64,000 nt of DNA from contig OW804095.1 of NCBI GenBank assembly GCA_942159475.1, forward strand, positions 152,944,808 through 153,008,807, in the 5' to 3' direction. Shown here piece after piece: positions 34,725 through 44,776 of this stretch. Below the pieces are notes generated by a model. The model was given only the letters and a program-made list of their open reading frames with translations. It was not told the DNA's origin and did not search any database. Within the stretch, counting starts at the first letter, position 1, and each line of letters starts with the position of its first letter. A program made the position numbers and the translations under genes. Source of the DNA: Sthenelais limicola (Eukaryota; Annelida; Polychaeta; Phyllodocida; Sigalionidae).

Positions 34725-34896
34725 GTGTGTGTGAGAGAGAAGGAGAGAGAGAGAGAGAGAGAGGGAGGGAGGGAGAGAAAGAGCGAGAGGGAGAGAGAGA
34801 GAGAGAGAGAAAGAGGGGGAGAGAGAGAGAGGGAGAGAGAGAGAGGGGGAAGAGAGAGAGAGGGAGAGAGAGAGAGGGAGAGAGAGAGAGAGAAAG
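34725..34896. repeat. GA microsatellite
   Basis: Almost unbroken GAGAGAGGGAGAGAG-type purine tract. Frames rich in Glu/Arg across it are by-products. M3 sits at its right edge. Confidence 0.95.
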
Positions 34897-35030
34897 CAGT
34901 CAGGTTCAGAAGGCAGTTTTGGACTCCTAAGTTTCAGGGGTCATTAACACTTTTAGCCTTAGTCTTAGCCTTGTGGTTAAGCTTATCGCTGGATGTGGAA
35001 TCGAGGAATGTGGCCGTCTGGACCTGACTG
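34897..35030 (+). mobile_element. M3 element, 134 bp, with 4-bp target duplication
   Basis: Begins CAGTCAGGTTCAGAAGG, ends CCGTCTGGACCTGACTG; 13 of 14 terminal bases are complementary. AAAG lies directly outside both ends. It differs from the copy at 60312-60445 at only a handful of positions. Confidence 0.92.
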
Positions 35031-35150
35031 AAAGGGAGGGAGGGAGAGGAGGAGGGTGGGGGTAAGGGAGAGAGAGAGAGAGAGAGAGAGAGAAAGGGAG
35101 CGAGAGAGAGAGGGAGGGAGGGAGGGAGAGGAGGAGGAGGGTAGCGGGGG
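35031..35150. repeat. GA/GGA-rich purine tract
   Basis: Continuation of the tract into which M3 inserted, ending in a G run near 35146. Confidence 0.93.
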
Positions 35151-35388
35151 GGGGGGCTATAAAAACTCCAAGGTCTAAAGTGTATGGACGAGTCTTTGAT
35201 GTGAGTTTACACGAAGGCCACCAACTTGAAGGCTTGATTTATGTGTAAAAACAGAGCCGACATCTTAGGCCGGTTAGGAGTGCAGGAATACCTGCAACTG
35301 TAAGTTTCTCTCTCTCTCTCAGTCTCTGGCAGCATTCCATGCCTAACCGCCCCCACACACCGTAGCAACATCAGTAGTAATTCACCAA
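35151..35388. other. Unique sequence with a short (TC)n
   Basis: CTCTCTCTCTC at 35308-35320. Nothing else. Confidence 0.35.
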
Positions 35389-35510
35389 CAATCTAGGCCC
35401 AAAGATGAGAGAGTCCCTTCAAACAGAGGGAAAGCCTCTCGCCTCAAACCGCAAAGCGTCATTATAATTCCGCTAAGATGGCAAAATGTCATTATAATCC
35501 CATTTCATAA
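35389..35510 (-). mobile_element. M2 element, right part missing
   Basis: Starts AATCTAGGCCCAAAGATG and runs to AAATGTCATTATAATCCC. Confidence 0.75.
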
Positions 35511-35692
35511 ATTCATGAAAATTATGAAAACATGGCACTTTACCTTCCTAGTACGGTCACGTATGTACGACCAATATAATGCAAAATAACCTCACCTGAA
35601 ATAAGGAAAATAAGAATGATTAAGAACATGTATTATTATTATCTTGCAATTTTACATATACTTGCACAAGTAAAAGAAAAAGCTGCATCCTT
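35511..35692. other. Short unique stretch with an old repeat word
   Basis: AATAACCTCACCTGAAATA at 35585 also occurs at 18122; CTTGCACAAGTAAA at 35661 also occurs near 28302. This suggests an old, unnamed interspersed repeat. Confidence 0.35.
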
Positions 35693-35872
35693 CAGTCTAG
35701 GCCCAAAGAAGAGAGAGTCCCTTCAAACAGAGGGAAAGCCTCTCGCCTCAAACCGCAAAGTGCCATAATAGTTCTAAGACCGCAAAATGTCATTAAAATC
35801 CCAGCGACCGATTAGCGAAGTAGGCGTCCGATCAATGATATACGATACTTATCTGATGTGAGGGTTTGAGCC
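35693..35872 (-). mobile_element. M2 element, slightly decayed
   Basis: Begins CAGTCTAGGCCCAAAG, ends GGGTTTGAGCCTACGTG. The last bases of the right inverted repeat have changed. Confidence 0.82.
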
Positions 35873-36148
35873 TACGTGATTACATTTTGAAATGTTTTGA
35901 TGTTTGGCAATGCCAAATATTAACATCCTTTAATTGGTTAATCAAGGCTCGTCATGAGCAAAAATATTATTTTCTAGAGAGATTTTGCGCTATGTTTTAA
36001 TAAAACATTGTACCATGGCTATATATAACCCAGATGGTATAAAACAATGTAATGCACACATGTATCTTTCAGGACCCATATAGTTCCAGAATGCATCTGG
36101 CAGAACGTTTGATGGCTAATCTGTTCAAAGACTGCCCCAAATCCCTAT
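35873..36148. other. Unique AT-rich sequence
   Basis: Nothing recognised. Confidence 0.35.
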
Positions 36149-36397
36149 ATGGGTCAGGTCATCAAATAAAGAACAATCGGCAGCTCTACAGATTTTGTGA
36201 ATTCTGTTAAATTGGGCTAAAAGATTATATATACTAGGTATATCTGATTATATTTAGTTTTACATTGATTAAAAAATGCTGTACGGTTATATTGAAATGT
36301 ATTTAGATCTTCATTTTTCTCACAAATTAGGCTTATTTTCATTACTAAGAGAGGATTGGTGACAGACAATTGTACATGTTGAGGTGATTTCGCCCAT
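36149..36397 (-). mobile_element. M1 element, inverted, diverged
   Basis: Left end ATGGGTCAGGTCATCA, right end GAGGTGATTTCGCCCAT, the variant end. It abuts the next M1 copy. Confidence 0.7.
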
Positions 36398-36398
36398 G

Positions 36399-36642
36399 TG
36401 GGTCAGATTTTCAGAAAATGTACAATTCAACTTCGCCAATCTTCTCAAATAATACCCAAATTTTAGACTAAAACAAAGGTCAAAATACAGTTCAACCTAA
36501 CCAAACAGATTGCTAGAATCAATGCAATGCCGAATATACTCGAATTTACTAGATTAGTATTGACCAAATTGCAGCCTTATTTAGCAGAATTTACTACATG
36601 TGTACAGCTGCCAATTGTACATTTTCTGAAAATCTGACCCAT
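36399..36642 (+). mobile_element. M1 element, abutting an inverted copy
   Basis: Begins TGGGTCAGATTTTCAG one base after the preceding copy and ends GAAAATCTGACCCAT. It is closer to the consensus than its neighbour, so it probably inserted later at the old end. Confidence 0.88.
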
Positions 36643-36937
36643 ATATGGGGCAGTAGTGCAGCATGGCTGGTGGTTTATTTAGCCACACACTGCTGCAATA
36701 ATGGCTAATTATGCCGCATTCTTTCATCATATTCCCCACCTCCACCCATTGTCCTGGCGGCCCCACATGTCCCATGGGTGTGTGTGGCGGGGGGTGGAGG
36801 ATCTTCCTCTCACACCTGATTAGTGATAAAGCAGCAAGAATTATTCACCGTGTAATTATCTTCCTCCGCCACAGCCTCACTCTCACGCCGGACCTCATTT
36901 CTCGGCGGACGAACACAACCTAAATGGAGGTGTGTGA

Positions 36938-37131
36938 CGCGTCCTCCAGTCTCGCGTGATTTCACGAGACGATGACGACGACGACGAGCGGGACCCGGAT
37001 GAGGAGCAGAATGTCACAGAGAGGGAAAGGGAAGACAATGAGGAGGATGAGGATGAGGAAGATGGACTTTTTATCCAGTGTGATGTTAGTAATTACCATG
37101 AGAGGTCCTTTGTACCTATTGTCATCTCCCC
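36938..37131 (+). CDS. Candidate internal coding exon, acidic, unrecognised
   Basis: An open frame runs from just after a TGA at 36935 to beyond 37131, where CCG is followed by GTAAGAAG, a good splice donor. The peptide is a run of Asp/Glu with some Arg (DDDDDDERDPDEEQ, then EREREDNEEDEDEEDG) followed by a mixed-composition tail, LFIQCDVSNYHERSFVPIVISP, of which part is quoted only to show it is not low-complexity. There is no in-frame ATG, so it would have to be an internal exon; acceptor AGs at 36949 and 36967 are weak. I cannot assign it to a family. It may equally be a chance frame over GAC/GAG-rich DNA. Confidence 0.2.
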
Positions 37132-37491
37132 GGTAAGAAGCAATGAGAATGTCGGAGAATGGAGGTTTTTTTTGCAAGGATTGTAAGTGGAAAAGTGCGT
37201 GTGTGCCAGTGAGGGCCCAGCAGGAGCCTTGCTGCTTTAGATCGTCAGCTTTAACACTATTCTGTTAGTGTGTATCTTTTAGGTGGTTTCATTGAATTTA
37301 ATTATCGCCAGTTTTAAAATGCTTACAATTTCGCCATCCATTTTCAATGGCCTTTACATGCTACAATAAGTAATTAAAAGATGATATTATTTTTAATAAT
37401 AATAACCATAACTATACTTATCATTACTCATTGTACGCTTTTGTGTTACATCTGATAAGTTTGACTGCGTATATCTGATGTGTTCCAGGAA
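37132..37491. other. AT-rich unique sequence
   Basis: Nothing recognised beyond the splice-donor-like GTAAGAAG at its left edge. Confidence 0.35.
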
Positions 37492-37868
37492 AATGAGTCA
37501 CAAGTCGCAAAAAATGGATTTTGAGATATCATCCTATTTGAAAAGATGAGATAAAGCCGATTGCAATGATAGTAAACAATACGACATCTAATAACTATTT
37601 TTATATTTTAAGTTTGATATCTTTAATTTTGAAAACAAAATTTTGCAATACTTCTGCTAGTAAAGTAGCTAAATATATAGCTATAGATATAAGTAGCTAT
37701 AAGATGACCTTTGAAATGAATGGATATATTTTATACACTGTCCTGAAATTCGGTACATGTATTCATGCTACGAACAGCGTTAAGCAACCCAAACATATAA
37801 ACATTCCCACCAATAGATCTTGTGAATAAAACACTTAAAAATAGCTATTTTGCGACTTGTGATTCATC
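37492..37868 (+). mobile_element. M6 element, complete (about 375 bp)
   Basis: Left end AATGAGTCACAAGTCGCAAA and right end TTTGCGACTTGTGATTCATC are inverted repeats of about 20 bases. The left half matches 822-1003. The right half contains GCTACGAACAGCGTTAAGC, found inverted near 53893. Confidence 0.75.
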
Positions 37869-38215
37869 AACACCATTATCACCATAATGAGTATCATTAT
37901 ATTTCGGTATCATTATAATATTCTTATACATTCTCAATTCCCAAAAGTAAAATCCCAAAAGTAAAATCTTTCCACCAAATCGTCCTTCTGTTCCAGGACA
38001 TGTAGTTTACAGGAAGCCTTCCCGGTGGTCAGGTTGCTATCTCAATACTAATTATGGCTGTAAGATTGGTGTCATTCTGTCAGGCCTAATATGTTACACT
38101 AGACTGGTTAACTCATCAATTCCAGCAGCACCAGCTCCCTGCATGTCTGCCTATAGTGGAGTGGCTCATGAGGGGCTCATTGCATGCATGTGTAGCTCAC
38201 CACCACCAGCTGGCC
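37869..38215. other. Unique sequence
   Basis: Short direct repeat of CCCAAAAGTAAAATC at 37940-37968. Nothing else recognised. Confidence 0.35.
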
Positions 38216-38436
38216 CACTCCTCTCCCTCTCCCACACCTCCCTCCTTCTCATCACACCTCTCTCCCTCCCACACACCTCCCTGCTTCTCCCTCTCCCTCT
38301 CCCACACACCTCCCTCTCCCTCCTTCTCTCCCTCCTTCTCATCACACCTCTCTCCCTCCCACACACCTCCCTGCTTCTCATCACACCTCTCTCCCTCCCA
38401 CACACCTCCCTGCTTCTCATCACACCTCTCTCCTTA
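38216..38436. repeat. 39-bp pyrimidine-rich tandem repeat
   Basis: Units of CTCCCACACACCTCCCTG + CTTCTCATCACACCTCTC type, complete in the right half and shortened in the left. The Leu/Ser/Pro frames are by-products. Confidence 0.85.
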
Positions 38437-38597
38437 TAGCCATTTCACCATTAGATCTAAAGTTTCCCCCATAATCTGGGAAGAATCGTATTAGGGGGTT
38501 TCCTTAAGTTAAGTCCATGTTTATTCATTCTAGAAACTTGGATTCAATATCAAGTACCCTCCTTCACACAAGAATTAATTGTTATAATCTTGGACTA

Positions 38598-38664
38598 GTT
38601 GGGAGCGAGACGCTTTCCTTTCCCTCAGTTTGGAGGGACTCTCTCAACTCTGAGCCTAGACTGA
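38598..38664 (+). mobile_element. M2 right-end fragment
   Basis: GAGCGAGACGCTTTCC to TCTGAGCCTAGACTG. Only the last 65 bases remain, 33 bases from a complete copy. Confidence 0.75.
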
Positions 38665-38696
38665 GCCAATCTGTAGGCGAAGATGGAGGACAAGGC

Positions 38697-38909
38697 ACTC
38701 TAGGCCCAAACCCTTAGATCAGATAAGAATGGCATGTCAATGATTGGATCCCTACTTCGCTAATCGGTTTCGTGGCCTAGAACTCGGCGTTTTAATGGGA
38801 ATATAATGACAATTTGCACTCTTAATGGAATTATAATGGCACATTACGGTTTGAGGCGAGAGGCTTTCCCTCCATTTGAAGGGACTCTCTCATCTCTGGG
38901 CCTAGACTG
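38697..38909 (+). mobile_element. M2 element, complete
   Basis: Begins CACTCTAGGCCCAAACCC, ends TCTGGGCCTAGACTG. Confidence 0.87.
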
Positions 38910-39474
38910 AATGCCTTGAGCAGCTCTTGCTGCAGAGTTGCTCTTAAGGAGCAGTTACAGGAGCAGGATAACAAATGCAGAGTGTAACTGATCGTGCGCT
39001 GCTGACATGGGGTCCACTCGTCCTATAGAGAAGTGACCACACAAGACATGCCATGGTATCACTAATAATTACCCTGACCACCCCTCACCCCTTCCCCCAC
39101 CCCTCACCCCTTCCCCACCACCCCCCACCCTTCCCCACCACCCCTCCCTCCTACCCCTCTCCCTGCTGACACCCTGCCATCGCAGACCTCCAATTTCCAG
39201 GAGCCATGCCATGGATCTCCTTGCCCTTCGAGGCCAACAAATCATGGGATAATCTCCCCTCTGGCCCACTGGAGTTTCACCTCGACCGCCCCCTCGGGCT
39301 AATTGATCACCTCGGGCACGGGATATGGGATTATGAAGGAGTAGCAAACACTTTGACACCAGACTCGCTTCTGATCTATTTTGAAATGTTGCACGATCTG
39401 TGGTCGTTCATCACCGGGCTGTGTTTCTCCTGGCCACAGACGGAGGCAGTGTTTATATCTGGCCATTGGGCAAT
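38910..39474. other. Unique stretch with an unassigned 96-codon frame
   Basis: A + frame at 39206-39496 starts PWISLPFEANKSWDNL after an acceptor-like TCCAATTTCCAG at 39202. It is not low-complexity until it enters the short repeat at its end, but I do not recognise it and it has no family match that I can name. A C/A-rich strand at 39066-39150 lies to the left. Confidence 0.2.
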
Positions 39475-39512
39475 AGGCTACAATAGGCTCCAATAGGCTA
39501 CAATAGGCTTGT
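39475..39512. repeat. 10-bp tandem repeat, four units
   Basis: CTACAATAGG with one CTCCAATAGG variant. Confidence 0.8.
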
Positions 39513-39579
39513 ATTGGGGGATGAAGTGCCCATGGTCCAATACCAATCTGGCCATCTATATATATATATTATATTAAGC

Positions 39580-40035
39580 CCCCCCCCCCCCCACCACCAC
39601 CACCCGCCCCCCCCCCCCCGCAAAAAAGAAGGATTTACTCCCACCCACACCTACCCAAGGGACCATAATGTGCCTTTCTGTCTCTGTTTCTCTGTCTCTC
39701 TGTCCCTTCTTCTCTGTCTCTATTTCCTGGGTAAGATCATAAACTGCCACCCTCTCAGCTCTCCCGCCCTTGATATAACCATATTAAATGTGTTGATAAG
39801 GGCGTAAAGCAACCAATCTCACTCACTCACTCACCTACCCTAAAACTTACCCCCGCTTTAAAAATGTTTACCTTTTATAAACATTTTTTTTGTGATGTCC
39901 CCCCGCCCCAAGCAAATTAAAAAAGCAGGGAAGCACATATAAACTGAAAAAAACTTAAAATGTATATTTCACTTGTTAAAACAACTATTCTTATATACTA
40001 TAAATATACTTTATCCAGTTCCTAGGTGAGATCCT
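39580..40035 (-). mobile_element. Decayed M4 sequence between C runs, inverted
   Basis: Two C runs at 39580-39620 start it. TACCCTAAAACTTACCCCC (39836) and AACAACTATTCTTATA with CCAGTTCCTAGG (to 40028) are reverse complements of M4 words. Internal (TCTC)n and (CTCA)n pieces have been added. Confidence 0.5.
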
Positions 40036-40419
40036 TATATCTCCATTATCCCCCCCCCCAGCCAAGGTCACTCCCAGCACTAAGTACATGTTTTGGCGGG
40101 TCTGAACGAGTGGCTAGAATACAGGGGGGGGGGGGGGGCTGGTGATGGAGATTACTGATGACCAAGGCCCTGTGACAGCGGTCAGCGAGGCATGAAATGA
40201 CCATCTCCTCATCCATACAAATAGGTCGATACAATGATGAGGCCTACCCACTACATCAACTACTGGCTGGGAATAACTAGCCGCCACACCATGGCCATCA
40301 TTGGGGGAGGCAGTGCTGGGAGTATGGGTCTATTATGGCTGTACACATGTAGTAGCAGGGCGTCTCACAAAGGCCCTTCAAATGCATGAATAGACCTACA
40401 CTCACAAGTCTATATTGAT
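40036..40419. other. Unique sequence with opposed C and G runs
   Basis: C run at 40050-40060 and G run at 40124-40137. No gene. Confidence 0.35.
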
Positions 40420-40662
40420 TGGGTCAGTTCATCAGAAAATGTACAATTCACCTTCACCAATCCTCTCAAATAAATTCAAGACAGAAATGAGCTACAAAAT
40501 ACAGTTAGACATAACTGAACAGATTGCTATAAACAATACCATACCAAGTATACTCAGATATAATATACATGTATATATTATTTATCATTTCTAGCCTAAT
40601 TCAGCGGATTTTATTAAATGTATAGAGCTGCTGATTGGGCATTTTCTGACGAACTGACCCAT
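40420..40662 (+). mobile_element. M1 element, diverged
   Basis: Begins TGGGTCAGTTCATCAG, ends GACGAACTGACCCAT. Interior shows a TA-rich insertion near 40565. Confidence 0.8.
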
Positions 40663-41369
40663 GTACACATGTACAGCAGTATAACATCTACTTGGGTATA
40701 TTGAGTGGAATACAGAGATATACATGCTCCTGTAAGTAATTGTGTTATCCTGGTTTGAACAATTATTCCTTGTTACCTTTTTTTTAAAAGAAACTTTATT
40801 GAGCTGATTTCAATGCTTTACATGGATAATCTCACAGACTCAAGGGAAAAATGGTTCAAGTTCAATAATATACATAGGATCTTTCTTGGTAGTATTACAT
40901 TACCTTTACGTTTTTTTAACGTTAATATATCACTTTATACCGACACGATTTATATAATATTGTCGGGTTACAACAAGTCTATTGCTACATGTCATATTGT
41001 CACAATAATCTGCACAATATGCAATAATTCAATGCATAGGATCAGTTTCAAAACCAACCCCTAAAATGTGCCTAGTTAATTAGGCCCCCATACATTCGGA
41101 AACGACATATAACAAACATCTTATCTTATTCGGTCATAAAACTTTAAACATTTTGATCTAAATTAAACAGTTCCTCTGTAGTGTGGATATTTATTTATAC
41201 TGGGAAAATCAAATTTTCATCTTGCAGTAAAAGGACAATAAACACGAAGCCGATATCAAGATGGACTTGCCGGCTCCCCTGGGTTTTATCTTGTCAGTGA
41301 CTCCTCCTAATTAGCCAGTATCCCTGTCAGCGTGCCAGACGACCGTGTGTCACACTACTGTCACCCGGA
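40663..41369. other. AT-rich unique sequence
   Basis: AAAAGAAACTTTATTGAGC near 40787 looks like the reversed 3' end of a retroelement (AATAAAGTTTC on the - strand), but no tail repeat is present. No gene. Confidence 0.3.
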
Positions 41370-41560
41370 CCAAAGGCCCCCACCCCCCGGGGAGCATCAC
41401 AATAGCCCAAGCGCCCCGACCCCCCGGGTATTGAGTGTAGTTTGACCCGCTGAGAGGCCGGCCCTGTCCGTCACGCCTTAATTCCTCTAGCCACGCCCCC
41501 ATCTATGCTTGATTGACAGCGGACACGCCCACCAACATATACATGTAAAGGATGAGGTCA
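41370..41560. promoter_or_regulatory. CpG-rich island with GC boxes and a PBX/MEIS-type site
   Basis: A GC-rich block in AT-rich DNA containing CCACGCCCCC at 41491-41500, TGATTGACAG at 41510-41519 (the standard PBX-MEIS/PREP composite motif) and ACACGCCCACC just after. The same pair of motifs occurs in the proposed Mab-21 promoter. It may be a distal enhancer or the promoter of an unrecognised transcript. Confidence 0.35.
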
Positions 41561-41588
41561 GCCATGACAATGTAGACAATATGTACAG

Positions 41589-41622
41589 AGCTTTTTGGAG
41601 CCTTTTGGAGCCTTTTGGAGCA
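41589..41622. repeat. 10-bp tandem repeat, three units
   Basis: CCTTTTGGAG repeated, just right of the CpG-rich island. Confidence 0.8.
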
Positions 41623-42433
41623 AGGACCTTAAGTGAATACTTCAAAAGGTGAGGGTTGGACTTTTGTGTTTAGAATTTCATGGCAAGTATACAAACTGAC
41701 TACAATAGGATATCATCTTACACCGATTAAAGGTGGACATGCCATGCAGCTAATAATATGATACATATGCTGGACTGGTTAACCACCAGAAACCTTTTTA
41801 AACTCAAAAGCAAACAACACAAATGGTTAAAATAAAAAAATAGGAAGGGGGAGAATTATCGTAACGCCCGTGATGCCCGTAACGCCCGTTATGTGACTGA
41901 TAAAACCAGACAAAGAATGCCAACGCAAGTCTTCGATTTCGGCGGAATAATGTAAGAATAGAAAATCATTTGTAATCAACAAATAGCTGTAGTGACAGTG
42001 ATAGGGAAGCGTCAACTGTTTCTGCAGAAAAATGTACTATTAAATGGTATGGGGGTTGAGGAGGGGGGGGGGCAGGTGGGTGGGGGGAGGTTGAGGAGGC
42101 AGGTGGGGTATAAACACTTCAATCGTTTAACAAGAGATGAGCAAGGAGATATAGTTATATTGCAGAGAATCTATTTGACATGACTTTACAAGTGTGTACT
42201 ATTGTTTAGGTGGAGGTGTCTAAATTAAAGAGGGGTTATTGTGACCGCTATGGTTCCCTTTAAGATAAAATATGCCAAGCAATTATTACTTTCTTTTTGA
42301 ATTGGTTAGTGACCTGTGATAAATAAACCTGAAACAATTCAACATAAACTGTAAGATTTGCACAACAAGAGTACGATGGGGTTCAATGTATGCACATTGG
42401 ATTATGTTTTCCTGAATAATTAAAGTAATAGCA
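41623..42433. repeat. Unique sequence with a G-rich patch
   Basis: GGAGGGGGGGGGGCAGGTGG at about 42060-42100. TAACGCCCGT repeats two to three times near 41862-41890. No gene. Confidence 0.4.
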
Positions 42434-42743
42434 GAGTTGCATAGCCACCATTTTGAATCCTAATTCGCATGGCATTATGGGAATTATAGAAAACATGTCA
42501 TGTCCAGCATGGACTGTTCATCAATGCTCTAATATCAATATCCATGTGGTATACAAGTTTCCATAACACAAGCCTCCATCCTTCCCATCATGCATTTGGT
42601 TTTCACAGCAAATTTATAAAAGCTGTTATATTCATGAAAACATTCTTGCAATTTTTTATAAAAATGTTCCCAAATATTCGTATGTCAGATTTCATCAAAA
42701 TCCATCCCATGATGCACTGTACCAGACATGCGCAGTCCCCTAT
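42434..42743 (+). mobile_element. M5 element, diverged
   Basis: Contains ATAGCCACCATTTTGAATC, CCCATCATGCATTTGG and CCCATGATGCACTGTA in the family order and ends CGCAGTCCCCTATT. The YY1-type word is degraded. Confidence 0.68.
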
Positions 42744-42892
42744 TCAAAACATAGGTTGCAGTGAGAAATATAACAAATCTCAATCAATAAAGAATGTTAA
42801 GAGAACTGTGGCCTGCACATACCAACAGTACAGGAATTAGCAGACAGATTTAGTTGGCCAGAAACACGCTCTCATATATTAGCCCCATGTAT

Positions 42893-43000
42893 AAGCAAGC
42901 ATGGCAACAGTTACAGTGTGAGGCTTGAAGTTTTGCTTTGGATCTTTGTATTTTTCCTGCAGTAAATCCATCACTTTCACCGTGAATGATAATAACTCGG
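42893..43000 (-). repeat. Segment duplicated at 44246-44357; open on the - strand in this copy
   Basis: About 100 bases here recur 1.35 kb to the right, with M2 elements between them. On the - strand this copy is open for roughly 50 codons and reads ELLSFTVKVMDLLQEKYK followed by DPKQNFKPHTVTVAMLAY and a stop. The other copy reads almost the same to KYK, then shifts frame because of an extra base. The peptide looks like real protein rather than low-complexity sequence, but I do not recognise it. It may be a remnant exon, a transposon coding fragment or chance. Confidence 0.4.
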
Positions 43001-43036
43001 CATACAAGCTACTTACTCTGCGTCTCAGTCTCTTAA

Positions 43037-43248
43037 CAGTCTAGGCCCAAAGATGACAAGTCCCTTCAAATTGAGGGGAAAGCATCTCGGCTCAAACCTC
43101 AAAGTGCAATTATAAGTCCATTAACACTGCAAAATGTCATTATATTCCCATTAGAACGCCGAGTCCTATGCCAGGAAACTGATTAGCGAAGAAGGTGTCT
43201 AATCACTGACATACCATTCTTATCTGATCTGAGGGTTTGGACCTAGAC
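43037..43248 (-). mobile_element. M2 element, complete
   Basis: Begins CAGTCTAGGCCCAAAGATG, ends GGGTTTGGACCTAGACT. Confidence 0.87.
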
Positions 43249-43320
43249 TAGGTCAGTGGAGATGCATGGAATATGAAGGTAACTGACTGACCGTCATCGG
43301 CTGAGTGCTTCCCGGCTGTA

Positions 43321-44157
43321 CAGTCTAGGCTCAACATTGAGAGAGTCCCTTCAAACTGAGGGAAAGCCTCTCCAGTCTAGGCTCAACATTGAGAGTCCCT
43401 TCAAACTGAGGGAAAGCCTCTCCAGTCTAGGCTCAACATTGAGAGTCCCTTCAAACTGAGGGAAAGCCTCTCCAGTCTAGGCTCAACATTGAGAGTCCCT
43501 TCAAACTGAGGGAAAGCCTCTCCAGTCTAGGCTCAACATTGAGAGTCCCTTCAAACTGAGGGAAAGCCTCTCCAGTCTAGGCTCAACATTGAGAGTCCCT
43601 TCAAACTGAGGGAAAGCCTCTCCAGTCTAGGCTCAATGTTGAGAGAGTCCCTTCAAACTGAGGGAAAGCCTCTCCAGTCTAGGCTCAACATTGAGAGAGT
43701 CCCTTCAAACTGAGAGAAAGCCTCTCCAGTCTAGGCTCAACATTGAGAGAGTCCCTTCAAACTGAGGGAAAGCCTCTCCAGTCTAGGCTCAACATTGAGA
43801 GAGTCCCTTCAAACTGAGGGAAAGCCTCTCCAGTCTAGGCTCAACGTTGAGAGAGTCCCTTCAAACTGAGGGAAAGCCTCTCCAGTCTAGGCTCAACATT
43901 GAGAGAGTCCCTTCAAACTGAGGGAAAGCCTCTCCAGTCTAGGCTCAACATTGAGAGAGTCCCTTCAAACTGAGGGAAAGCCTCTCACAGTCTAGGCTCA
44001 ACATTGGGAGAGTCCCTTCAAACTGAGGGTAAGCCTCTCACTCCCAACCACAAATTGCCACAAGTGCCTACTCCTTGGTCAGAAAGTCATGAGCGCAGTA
44101 GGCGTCCAATCACTGACATACCATCCTTATCTGATCTGAGGGTTTGAACCTAGACTG
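43321..44157 (-). mobile_element. M2 element with one end amplified in tandem
   Basis: The part 44040-44157 is an ordinary M2 interior and right end (to GGGTTTGAACCTAGACTG). The left end, however, is repeated about 14 times at 43321-44040. Each unit of 50 or 52 bases runs from CAGTCTAGGCTCAACATTGA to GGGAAAGCCTCTC. The first unit has 52 bases, the next five 50, the rest 52 (GAGAGAG against GAGAG). Each unit is thus the M2 terminal inverted repeat plus subterminal sequence. Confidence 0.93.
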
Positions 44158-44245
44158 AAGAAGACAAGCCCACCCTTCCTAAAAAAACAAGAAACAAAAA
44201 ATGTGGCAGCCTGAGTGCAACACACACATATATACCGCCCTCCAC

Positions 44246-44357
44246 CAAGCAACATTTGTACCAACAGTTGAAGTGTGGGTCCTGAAGTTTTGCTTTGGGA
44301 CCTTTGTATTTTTCCTGCAGTAAATCCATCACTTTCATCGTGAATGATAATAACTCG
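44246..44357 (-). pseudogene. Second, frame-shifted copy of the 42893-43000 segment
   Basis: Matches the copy at 42893-43000, most tightly over the word TTTTTCCTGCAGTAAATCC and its flanks. On the - strand the frame ELLSFTMKVMDLLQEKYK is kept, but one extra base (GGTCCC against GATCC) then shifts the frame. Whether either copy was ever coding is unknown. Confidence 0.3.
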
Positions 44358-44499
44358 CTGCAGTGGCCGGTGATGGAGGAGTATTGGGAGCTGGAGGCAG
44401 GGTGTGGGGGTAATGGAGGGATGAAGGGACAGGCTGAGCTGCTCCTGTGAGCCACTCACCTGCTGGTGTCAGTCCAGGCTGTAAGTCAATGCTGGACAC

Positions 44500-44740
44500 T
44501 CCACACTCTTAGTACTGAGGGTTTACTTAGGCTCACAGCTAATATGAGTCCCTCCAAACTGAGGGAAAGCCTCTCGCTCTAGACTGAAATATCATTAGAA
44601 TATAATTATGACCGCAAAATGCCAATCATTATAATCCCATTAAGACGCACTCTTAGTACTGAGGGGTTTACTTATACAGTCTAGGCTCAGAGCTGTTAAG
44701 AATCCCTCTAAACTGAGGGAAAGAGAATTGGATAAAATGT
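44500..44740 (-). mobile_element. M2 fragments
   Basis: CCTCCAAACTGAGGGAAAGC near 44550 with Interior words to TAAGACGC at 44648, then CAGTCTAGGCTCAGAGCTG at 44678 with another CTGAGGGAAAG. ACTCTTAGTACTGAGG occurs on both sides (44504 and 44649), so this may be a copy whose flank was duplicated. Confidence 0.6.
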
Positions 44741-44776
44741 TCTCAAAATAAAATCAAAATCCCTGCGAATCATCCA

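Noticed and set aside
36149..36642. One longer composite transposon made of the two M1 copies
   Set aside because: The two copies differ much in age and each has its own pair of ends.
43321..44040. CRISPR-like or coding repeat array
   Set aside because: The units are contiguous copies of the M2 end; no spacers and no frame.
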